From an uncultured Clostridia bacterium (GTDB lineage: Bacteria > Bacillota > Clostridia > Oscillospirales > Acutalibacteraceae), in the NCBI GenBank assembly GCA_947567585.1, contig CANONE010000013.1:1-23414 (forward strand): DNA of 23,414 nucleotides, read 5' to 3'. The position numbers were made by a program, and so were the translations under genes. Numbering within the stretch: the first letter of the stretch is position 1; each line of letters starts with the position of its first letter. Below are positions 7,321 through 13,813 of this stretch, one piece after another. The notes beneath the pieces were generated by a model that was not told the origin of the DNA, made no database searches, and saw only the letters and a program-made list of their open reading frames with translations.

Positions 7321-7498
7321 ATTGCGTTTGCATCTGTAAAAGGCCGCGCTTTCAGGAGGTCCGCGGCTATAAAAGCGGCCCGGTTTTACGCTGTTCCGGC
7401 CTGTCCCTGTTAAGTTGGGGAGGACCTTAAATCCTTTGCTGGGAGCAGTGCGTTCCAGTCCGGGCTGGGTTATGTTGTGAATAACGAAAGACACGCAA
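7321..7498 (+). ncRNA. Structured leader or small RNA of unknown class
   Basis: The predicted transcript start lies at the 5' strand of a closing helix, TTGCGT (7322-7327) with ACGCAA (7493-7498). Inside are a long hairpin GTAAAA-GGCCGC (from 7336) with GCGGCC-CGG-TTTTAC (to 7388), a CTGGGA/TTCCAG hairpin (about 7439-7458), and GTTAT/ATAAC (about 7469-7485). The result is a compact multibranched 178-base unit with paired ends. It does not carry motifs I recognise from 6S, SRP, tmRNA, RNase P, T-box or common riboswitches. It could be a cis-regulator of potABCD or an independent RNA. Confidence 0.45.
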
Positions 7499-7506
7499 CT
7501 AATTTT

Positions 7507-7853
7507 CCCAGCGTGACGCTGGACCCAAGCCGCGCACGCTCCCTGCGGTCGCTGGTTTTATGGGAACCGGCGGTGTGAGGACGCGTTTTTGGGGATGCTC
7601 CCGGCCCTTTTTGTGGCAGATTTCGGGCTTGGTCGAGGTGGCTGGAAGCCTTTGGAAACTCACCGGCAGTGCCCCTAAAGCTAACAGCGAGTTTCCGAGA
7701 GCAGCCAAAAAGCGCGCCCGCTCACTGCCAGTGCCCACAAAGCTAGCGGCAAAGCCCCGGGAGCAGCTAAAAGAGCGCGTCCACTCACTACCGCCCCCCA
7801 AGGCCAGCGACTGTAAAGGAGCGCCTGCGAGGAGGGTCCAGCGTCACGCTGGG
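7507..7853. repeat. 347-bp palindromic element with perfect 20-bp inverted ends (MITE-like)
   Basis: CCCAGCGTGACGCTGGACCC (7507-7526) recurs as its exact reverse complement at 7834-7853. The similarity continues inward for about 60 bases with mismatches. Inside are imperfect direct repeats of about 62 bp starting at 7659 and 7721, and a degraded third copy from 7784. The left half (about 7560-7625) resembles the reverse complement of these units, so the whole element is one large imperfect palindrome. There is no credible coding sequence. Confidence 0.8.
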
Positions 7854-7879
7854 GCAGCAAAGGAGATGCACTGTATATC

Positions 7880-9034
7880 ATGAACGAGACGATTATTTCG
7901 CTGAAAGACGTCGCCGTGTCCTACGATGGCGAGTCGGTGCTGTCCGGGTTTAACCTGGACATCCACGACGGGGAGTTTGTCACCCTGCTGGGGCCCTCGG
8001 GCTGTGGAAAGACTACTGTGCTCAGAACCATCGGCGGTTTTATCAAGCCGGACGCAGGGGACGTCCTTTTTTATGGCGAAACCATCACGGCCCTGCCTCC
8101 TCACAGACGGGAGGTCAACACCATCTTCCAAAAGTACGCCCTGTTCCCCCATCTGAACGTGTACGACAACATTGCCTTTGGCATGCGGCTAAAGGGCAAG
8201 AGCGAGCGGGAGGTAAAAGAAACCGTCCATAAGATGCTGAGCATGGTGAACCTGACCGGCTATGCCCACCGGGGTGTGGGCCAGCTTTCCGGCGGACAGC
8301 AGCAGCGGGTGGCCATGGCCAGGGCTTTGGCCAACGAGCCCAAGGTCCTGCTGCTGGACGAACCCCTTTCCGCCCTGGACCTAAAGCTTAGGAAGGACAT
8401 GCAGGTAGAGCTTAAAAAGCTTCAGCAGCAGACGGGGATCACTTTTGTGTTCGTTACCCACGACCAGGAGGAGGCTCTGTCCATGTCGGACCGGGTGGTG
8501 GTCATGGACGGCGGCGTGATCCAGCAGATTGGCAGCCCTACGGATATTTACAACGAACCCCAAAACGCTTTTGTGGCGGACTTTATCGGAGAATCCAACA
8601 TCCTGGACGGCCTGATGCTGGAGGACTATGCCGTGAAGTTTGCAGGCCATAGGTTCCAGTGTTTGGATAAGGGCTTTGGCAGCAACACCCCTGTGGACGT
8701 GGTGATCCGCCCGGAGGACATCGACGTGGTAGAGGCGGACTCCACCCACATTACCGGGGAGGTAACAGGCGTCACCTTTAAGGGCGTACACTATGAGATC
8801 ATTGTGGACGTGGCGGGCTTTAAATGGATGATCCAGTCTACCGACTACCGGGGCGTTGGGGAGCGCATCGGCCTCTCCCTGACCCCGGACGACATCCACG
8901 TTATGTCGAAGTCCGCCTATTCCGGCATGTTCGGCGATTACAGCACCTTCTCCGACGAGATGGAGGAGGACATGGCCGCCACAGAAGAAGCCATTGAAGG
9001 CGGGGAGGGCGAAGAAGATGAAGACAAACTCTAA
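7880..9034 (+). CDS. potA: Spermidine/putrescine ABC transporter ATP-binding protein
   Basis: Cytoplasmic ATPase that powers polyamine import with PotB and PotC. The 384-residue protein carries Walker A GPSGCGKTT (38-46), a Q-loop in NTIFQKYALFPH, ABC signature LSGGQQQR (136-143), Walker B VLLLDEP and the H-loop in VFVTHDQEEALSM. The C-terminal regulatory OB-like (TOBE) domain covers about 240-350, with VVIRPEDIDVV. The C-terminus has an unusual acidic tail (about 360-384). The ATG at 7880 has its AAAGGAG site 14 bases away, longer than usual. A 5-codon frame MHCIS begins right at that site and its TGA overlaps the potA ATG. potB starts 17 bases before the potA stop. Confidence 0.95.
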   Translation: MNETIISLKDVAVSYDGESVLSGFNLDIHDGEFVTLLGPSGCGKTTVLRTIGGFIKPDAGDVLFYGETITALPPHRREVNTIFQKYALFPHLNVYDNIAFGMRLKGKSEREVKETVHKMLSMVNLTGYAHRGVGQLSGGQQQRVAMARALANEPKVLLLDEPLSALDLKLRKDMQVELKKLQQQTGITFVFVTHDQEEALSMSDRVVVMDGGVIQQIGSPTDIYNEPQNAFVADFIGESNILDGLMLEDYAVKFAGHRFQCLDKGFGSNTPVDVVIRPEDIDVVEADSTHITGEVTGVTFKGVHYEIIVDVAGFKWMIQSTDYRGVGERIGLSLTPDDIHVMSKSAYSGMFGDYSTFSDEMEEDMAATEEAIEGGEGEEDEDKL

Positions 9035-9845
9035 GCTGCTTTCCGCCCCCTACACGATATGGATGACGGTCTTTATTATTCTCCCCATGCTTCTGGTGGC
9101 TTGGTTCGCCTTCACGGACAAATCCGGAGCGTTTACCCTTGAGAATATTTTAAGCGTGGGACAGTATTCCAATGTGTTCCTGCGGTCCATCTGGCTGGGG
9201 GCGGTGGCCACGGTGGTTTCCCTGATATTGGGCTACCCGCTGGCGTATATCATTGCCAAGCTTCCGGCCAAGCGCCAGAGCGTTATGGTCATGCTGGTGA
9301 TGCTGCCCATGTGGATGAACTTCCTCTTGCGGACCTATGCCTGGATGACTCTTTTAGAGGACAACGGGCTTATCAACGCGGCGCTTTCCGCCATGGGCCT
9401 GCCAAAAATTCATATGATCAACACCGCCGGGGCCGTGGTGCTGGGGATGGTCTATAACTATATCCCCTACATGATTTTGCCGCTGTACTCCGTGCTCACA
9501 AAAATTGACCAAAGCGTGATTGAAGCCGCCCAGGACTTGGGGGCCAACGGCAGAAAGGTCTTTCTCAAAGTGGTGGTACCCATGAGCATGCCCGGGGTAA
9601 TCTCCGGGGTGACCATGGTCTTCGTGCCCGCGGTAAGCACCTTCATTATTTCCAAAATGCTGGGAGGCGGCGGAAATCTTCTTATTGGGGACCTGATCGA
9701 CATGCAGTTTTTAGGCAGCGCCTATAACCCCAATCTGGGCTCCGCCATTTCCCTGGTGCTGATGGTGATTATCCTCATCTGCATGGGCATTATGAACCAG
9801 TTCGACGAAGACGGCGGCAGCCAGGAAGGGGGGCTGATGCTGTGA
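9018..9845 (+). CDS. potB: Spermidine/putrescine ABC transporter permease
   Basis: One of two inner-membrane permeases of the polyamine importer. The 275-residue protein has about six hydrophobic segments, beginning APYTIWMTVFIILPMLLVAW. It carries the EAA loop that docks on PotA (EAAQDLGANGRKVFLKVVVP, about residues 173-192). The start chosen is ATG at 9018 (MKTNSKLLSAP), with GGGGAGGG upstream. The earlier in-frame ATG at 8994 would lengthen the overlap with potA and has no better site. It overlaps potA by 17 bases and potC by 4 (GTGA), which is typical of coupled translation. Permease role is certain; substrate comes from operon homology. Confidence 0.95.
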   Translation: MKTNSKLLSAPYTIWMTVFIILPMLLVAWFAFTDKSGAFTLENILSVGQYSNVFLRSIWLGAVATVVSLILGYPLAYIIAKLPAKRQSVMVMLVMLPMWMNFLLRTYAWMTLLEDNGLINAALSAMGLPKIHMINTAGAVVLGMVYNYIPYMILPLYSVLTKIDQSVIEAAQDLGANGRKVFLKVVVPMSMPGVISGVTMVFVPAVSTFIISKMLGGGGNLLIGDLIDMQFLGSAYNPNLGSAISLVLMVIILICMGIMNQFDEDGGSQEGGLML

Positions 9846-10642
9846 AAAAGGCGGCGGCAAGGTTTTATACCTTCTTGATGTTCCTGTTTCTATACGCGCC
9901 TATTCTGGTGCTCATCGTCTTTTCCTTTAACGACACGGAGACCGCCAGCCGCACGGTTTGGAGCGGCTTCTCCCTGAAATGGTATGAAAAGCTCTTTGAA
10001 GACCGGCTGATCTTAGAGGCTCTGCGAAACACTTTGATCATCGCCGTGGTAGCGGCGGCGGCGTCCACGGTGCTGGGCACCATGGCGGCCATTGGCATCA
10101 ACTCCATGAAGCACCTGCCCAAGCGCGTTATGATGAACATCACCAATTTTCCCATGGTGAACCCGGAAATCGTCACCGGCGTTTCCATGATGCTGCTGTT
10201 TGTATTTGCCGTGGGGATTTTTGGCGGCCGGAGCCTGGGGATGGCCTCCATTATCGCGGCGCATATCACCTTCTGCCTGCCCTATGTGATTTTGCAGGTG
10301 CTGCCAAAGCTTAGGCAGATGGACGAAAGCCTTTTTGAGGCGGCCCAGGACTTGGGCTGCCCGCCGGTAAAGGCATTCTTCAAAGTGGTTCTGCCGGAGA
10401 TTATGCCGGGCATTGTCACGGGGATGATCATGGCTTTCACCCTGTCTATTGACGATTTTGTCATCAGCTACTTTACCAGCGGCACCACCCAGACCTTGCC
10501 TATCTATATCTACTCCATGACCCGCAAACGGGTGAGCCCGGAGATCAACGCCCTGTCCACTGTGCTGTTCGCGGCGGTGATGGCCCTTTTGATTGTGGTC
10601 AACGTCCGTACCGCCAAGACTAGGACCAACGAGAAGGCATAG
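9842..10642 (+). CDS. potC: Spermidine/putrescine ABC transporter permease
   Basis: Second permease of the polyamine importer. The 266-residue protein has about six membrane helices, starting FYTFLMFLFLYAPILVLIVF, followed by the PotC-typical FSFNDTETASRTVWSGFSLK. The EAA motif EAAQDLGCPPVKAFFKVVLP lies about residues 167-186, and SIDDFVISYFTSG is characteristic of PotC. The start is GTG at 9842, overlapping the potB stop by 4 bases with a GGGGGG-type site upstream. potD follows 11 bases after the stop. Confidence 0.95.
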   Translation: MKKAAARFYTFLMFLFLYAPILVLIVFSFNDTETASRTVWSGFSLKWYEKLFEDRLILEALRNTLIIAVVAAAASTVLGTMAAIGINSMKHLPKRVMMNITNFPMVNPEIVTGVSMMLLFVFAVGIFGGRSLGMASIIAAHITFCLPYVILQVLPKLRQMDESLFEAAQDLGCPPVKAFFKVVLPEIMPGIVTGMIMAFTLSIDDFVISYFTSGTTQTLPIYIYSMTRKRVSPEINALSTVLFAAVMALLIVVNVRTAKTRTNEKA

Positions 10643-10653
10643 GAGGGGTGAAG

Positions 10654-11829
10654 GTGAAAAAAATATCTTTTATTTTGCTTTGGGCGCTGCTGCTGGGTCT
10701 GGCCTCCCCCGCGGCCTATGCCGGGGGCACGGAATTGGACCAAAGCGTCACCCTGAATGTGTATAACTGGGGGGAGTACATTGCCAACGGCACCGATGGC
10801 TCTATGGACGTAAACGCGGAGTTTACCCGCCGCACCGGCATCAAGGTAAACTACACCACCTTTGACAGCAACGAGTCCCTTTACTCCAAACTGGCGGGGG
10901 GCGGGGCCGATTACGATGTGATTTTCCCCTCAGAATACATGGTGTCCAAACTGATTGACGAGGGGCGCTTAGCAGAGCTGGACTATGACAATATCCCCAA
11001 TTTTCAGTACGTGGACCCCCAGTTCCGGGACCCGGACTACGACCCGGGAAACCGCTACTCTGTGCCCTACACCTGGGGCGTGGTGGGCATTTTCTATAAC
11101 ACGGACTACATTGAGGAGGTTACCAGCTGGCAGAGCCTTTGGGACGACCAGTACGCCGGGAAGATTTTGATGTTCGACAATCCCCGGGACAGCTTCGCCA
11201 TCGCTCAGTTCATGCTGGGACAGAATGTGAATACCACGGACGAGAAGGATTGGCAGGAGGCCGCCGCGCTGCTGAAGGCCCAGAAGCCCTTGCTGCAAGG
11301 GTACTATATGGACCAGATCTTCGATAAAATGCTGAGCGGCGAGGCGTGGATTGCCCCCTATTACGCCGGGGACGCGGCCATTCTGGTGGATAATTCCGAT
11401 AATATCTCCTTCGCCGTGCCGGAGGAGGGGACCAACTTTTTTGTGGACTTGGCCTGCATCCCCGCCACGGCCAGCCACAAGCGGGAGGCAGAGGAATACA
11501 TTAATTTTCTCTGCGATCCAGAGATTGCCGGGGCAAACATGGATTATGTAGGCTATTCCACGCCGGAGTCCGCCGCCAAGGAATATCTGGACCCGGAGGT
11601 GGCCAACAGCCCTATGCACTATCCCCGGGAGGAGACGCTTCGCACCGCCCAGGCTTTTGTGAACCTGCCGGAAGATACGGCAAAGCTGGTAGACCAGCTT
11701 TGGGCCGAGGTAAAAATGGGCGGTCCTGGAGAATCGGCTGTGCTCATTGCCATTATTTTAGGATTTTTAGCTGTGTATGTGGCTATCATAATCTATAAAC
11801 GCCGCAAACGCAAACGCGAACTGGCATAA
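10654..11829 (+). CDS. potD: Polyamine-binding protein PotD with C-terminal membrane anchor
   Basis: Extracytoplasmic binding protein that delivers spermidine or putrescine to PotBC. The GTG at 10654 was chosen because AGGAGG (10641-10646) lies 7 bases upstream; the GTG at 10648 touches that site. The 391-residue product has a Sec signal peptide (MKKISFILLWALLLGL, cleavage after AYA). The mature part contains VYNWGEYI and PSEYMVSKL, matching PotD ligand-contact segments, plus FDNPRDSFAIA, PYYAGDAA and FFVDLACIP. There is no lipobox cysteine. Instead a hydrophobic helix (about residues 360-380) followed by KRRKRKRELA anchors the C-terminus, an uncommon arrangement. Last gene of potABCD. Confidence 0.93.
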   Translation: MKKISFILLWALLLGLASPAAYAGGTELDQSVTLNVYNWGEYIANGTDGSMDVNAEFTRRTGIKVNYTTFDSNESLYSKLAGGGADYDVIFPSEYMVSKLIDEGRLAELDYDNIPNFQYVDPQFRDPDYDPGNRYSVPYTWGVVGIFYNTDYIEEVTSWQSLWDDQYAGKILMFDNPRDSFAIAQFMLGQNVNTTDEKDWQEAAALLKAQKPLLQGYYMDQIFDKMLSGEAWIAPYYAGDAAILVDNSDNISFAVPEEGTNFFVDLACIPATASHKREAEEYINFLCDPEIAGANMDYVGYSTPESAAKEYLDPEVANSPMHYPREETLRTAQAFVNLPEDTAKLVDQLWAEVKMGGPGESAVLIAIILGFLAVYVAIIIYKRRKRKRELA

Positions 11830-11835
11830 ACTTAC

Positions 11836-11871
11836 GCGGTTCAGGGCGACCTGGACCGCTATGCTTTTCTT
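11836..11871 (+). terminator. Probable terminator of potABCD
   Basis: GCGGT-T-CAGG pairs with CCTG-G-ACCGC (11836-11859) over a GCGA loop, followed by TATGCTTTTCTT. The T-tract is imperfect. A second perfect hairpin, CCGCCTTTT-GA-AAAAGGCGG (11881-11900), follows without a T-tract. Confidence 0.55.
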
Positions 11872-12056
11872 AAGGACCCGCCGCCTTTTGAAAAAGGCGG
11901 GCGCCAATTGCGGGCCGCTCTCTAAGGGCGCCTGCCGGCTGAAAGCCGCGGCCCCGGGCAGCCTGGAACCAGCGGAATGAAAATTGGAGACATGACAAAT
12001 TCTGAGCGCAAGTTTTGTGGATTCCTCATATAATTTCGAGAAAATAATATTTGTTT

Positions 12057-12085
12057 TTGACAAAATGCTTCTAATGTGGTAAGAT
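12057..12085 (+). promoter_or_regulatory. Predicted sigma-A promoter of minD-mgsA
   Basis: TTGACA (12057-12062) and TAAGAT (12080-12085), 17-base spacer, in a locally AT-rich stretch. It implies that the ATG at 12084 is inside the -10 box and cannot be the start codon. Confidence 0.75.
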
Positions 12086-12107
12086 GATAAATAAGGCGGT
12101 GTTCTGC

Positions 12108-12848
12108 ATGGGAATGACAACGGTGATCACATCTGGAAAGGGCGGCGTGGGCAAATCCACAGTGGCTGTCGGTCTGGGGAGGGCTCTGGCCCAGCGGGGC
12201 AGGAGAGTGCTCCTAGTAGACTGTGACGCCGGGCTTCGAAGCTTGGACAGAATGACCGGGACAGAGGAAGAGCTGGTTTTCGACATCTCGGACGTGGTAT
12301 ATGGGCGCTGCGCCCCGGTGCAGGCTATCTACCCGTGTCCGGGCAGCGAGGGGCTCTTTCTGCTTCCGGCTCCAGCTTCTGGGGACAATATGATCCGCCC
12401 CGCCGTTATGCGCCGCTTGGCCCCTTTGCTGAGAAGGTATTACGACCACGTTCTTTTCGATTCCCCCGCTGGCGTAGGCGCGGGTTTTCGCTCCGCCGCC
12501 TGCGCCGCCCAGCGGGCGCTGATTGTCTGTAGTCCGGACCCGGTATGCGTGCGCAGCGCGGGAAGCGTGCGCCTGCTTTTGGAGCGGCTGGGGGTTTCGG
12601 ACATGACGCTGGTAATCAACCGCTTTAACGACCCCCTATTCACCCGCACCGGCGTATATAGCGACCTGGACGGGGTAATCGACGCCTCGGGGATCCAGCT
12701 CTTTGGCGTGGCTCCAGAGGATCAGGCTCTGGCGGCGGCTTTTTGCACAGGCCGGCCAGCCCCGGCGGATTCTCCGGCCATGATGGCCCTGAGCCGTATG
12801 GCGGCCAGGCTGGAAGGGGAAGCCGTGCCCATGCCGGAGAGGCTTTGA
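12108..12848 (+). CDS. minD: MinD-like septum-site ATPase lacking the membrane-targeting tail
   Basis: ParA/MinD-family deviant Walker ATPase of 246 residues. It has GKGGVGKST (10-18), LLVDCDAGLRSLD, DISDVVYGRC and VLFDSPAGVGAGF, the last three being MinD-specific signatures. MinD normally binds the membrane with ATP and directs the division inhibitor MinC. The family usually continues after the ARRILGESVPL-type segment into a short amphipathic membrane-targeting helix; here the protein stops at ARLEGEAVPMPERL, so that helix is missing. The start is ATG 12108 (AAGGCGG upstream) rather than 12084, which lies in the -10 box. No minC or minE is adjacent; mgsA follows after 67 bp, echoing the clostridial min-rodA-mgsA neighbourhood. 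Confidence 0.85.
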   Translation: MGMTTVITSGKGGVGKSTVAVGLGRALAQRGRRVLLVDCDAGLRSLDRMTGTEEELVFDISDVVYGRCAPVQAIYPCPGSEGLFLLPAPASGDNMIRPAVMRRLAPLLRRYYDHVLFDSPAGVGAGFRSAACAAQRALIVCSPDPVCVRSAGSVRLLLERLGVSDMTLVINRFNDPLFTRTGVYSDLDGVIDASGIQLFGVAPEDQALAAAFCTGRPAPADSPAMMALSRMAARLEGEAVPMPERL

Positions 12849-12915
12849 AAGATAGATTGTGAAGGCTTTACTATACATTTATTCTCATTTTATACTAAAC
12901 CGGGAGGAGTCCAAA

Positions 12916-13332
12916 ATGAATATTGCTTTGACCGCTCATGATGCAAAAAAAGAGCTGATGGTGCAGTTTTGCATAGCATACTGCGGCATTCTCAGCCGCC
13001 ATGCCCTCTGCGGCACTGGGACCACCGGGAAGATGGTTTCCGAGGCCACTGGGCTCAAGCTTCAAAGATTTCTCAGCGGCTCTCAGGGCGGAGACCAGCA
13101 GATTGCGGCCCGCATTTCCTGTAACGAGGTAGACCTGCTGCTCTTTTTCCGGGACCCTCTGAATCCCCAGAGCAACGATCCCAGCGCTTTGAACCTTCTG
13201 CGCCTATGCGACGCCCACAACATTCCTGTGGCCACCAATATCGCCACCGCGGAAGCTCTGATCCACAGTCTGGAGCGAGGCGACCTGGACTGGCGGGACC
13301 TTCTGAAACGGGACTCGCCGGCGGTCATGTGA
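12916..13332 (+). CDS. mgsA: Methylglyoxal synthase with substituted active-site positions
   Basis: Converts dihydroxyacetone phosphate to methylglyoxal and phosphate, a bypass of lower glycolysis when phosphate is short. The 138-residue protein matches the family: IALTAHDAKK (His8, E. coli His19), GTGTTG (phosphate-binding), GGDQQ (Asp60, the catalytic Asp71), FFRDPLN (Asp80, Asp91) and HNIPVATNIATAE. Where E. coli and B. subtilis have PHDPD or PHEPD, this protein has SNDPS, so the His98 and Asp101 equivalents are Asn87 and Ser90. That could lower or change activity. The start ATG 12916 has GGGAGGAG upstream; the earlier ATG at 12859 lacks a site and adds residues not typical of the family. 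Confidence 0.9.
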   Translation: MNIALTAHDAKKELMVQFCIAYCGILSRHALCGTGTTGKMVSEATGLKLQRFLSGSQGGDQQIAARISCNEVDLLLFFRDPLNPQSNDPSALNLLRLCDAHNIPVATNIATAEALIHSLERGDLDWRDLLKRDSPAVM

Positions 13333-13491
13333 TGAAATTACCGCTGCGAAGAGATATAATAGCAGATCCTGTTTTCTCAAAGTATAATTTTCATAATTGT
13401 TACAAGGGGGAATTCTGCTTCCCGAAACCAAGCATCCTGCCAGAAGAGGGATTGGAGCGCCGTCTCTACACTCTCCGGCAGGAAAATTTTA

Positions 13492-13520
13492 TTTACATCC
13501 CCCCAAAAAGGTGTTATAAT
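13492..13520 (+). promoter_or_regulatory. Predicted sigma-A promoter of hisS
   Basis: TTTACA (13492-13497) and perfect TATAAT (13515-13520), 17-base spacer; start expected near 13527. Confidence 0.8.
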
Positions 13521-13527
13521 ACCCTAA

Positions 13528-13627
13528 AGAAGCGTAAGCTTAACGGCGGTCCAGCCGGAAAAGCTGGAGAGCGCCGCGCGGAACCGGCATAAAGAGCTTC
13601 TCTGTCCCGGCGAGACGCGTCTCACGG
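13528..13627 (+). other. Structured hisS leader of unknown class
   Basis: AGAAGC (13528-13533) pairs with GCTTCT (13596-13601) around a strong hairpin: CGGCG and TCCAGC (13544-13555) with GCTGGA and CGCCG (13563-13576). A second hairpin, CCG-GAGAC/GTCTC-CGG, lies at about 13607-13627. There is no T-box GGTGGNACCGCG motif, although CGCGGAACCGGC is vaguely similar. No terminator T-tract is seen. Confidence 0.4.
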
Positions 13628-13632
13628 TATTA

Positions 13633-13795
13633 AGAACCTGTACCAATAGGAGTTAGCACCCATCTTTTCGGCAAATCTTTGCCGTTGGCTGCGTTGCAAA
13701 ACCTTGAAAATCGCAAGATTTCCTTCGGCTTTGCGCCTTGCCACCGGCAAAATTTGCTGGAAAATCTGGGCACAAATCCTATCGGTACAGGTTCT
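13633..13795. repeat. 163-bp dispersed palindromic repeat
   Basis: AGAACCTGTACCAATAGGA (13633-13651) is repeated in inverse orientation at 13777-13795 with one mismatch. The inverted similarity continues inward (CACCCATCTTTT against the complement of AAAATCTGGGCA; GCAAATCTTTGCC against GCAAATTTTGCC). It has no coding capacity and ends 18 bases before the hisS ATG, so it lies inside the hisS leader. A related half copy is at 5227-5322. Confidence 0.8.
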
Positions 13796-13813
13796 AAGAA
13801 AGGCAGGTAAAAT

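Noticed and set aside
7560..7883. Open frame within the palindromic element before potA
   Set aside because: The sequence is explained by inverted and direct repeats; the translation is low-complexity and lacks a ribosome binding site.
12084..12107. Upstream ATG as minD start
   Set aside because: It lies within the predicted -10 box and has no ribosome binding site; 12108 fits better.
13560..13590. T-box antiterminator for hisS
   Set aside because: CGCGGAACCGGC lacks the UGGN bulge complementary to a tRNA 3' end and no terminator follows.
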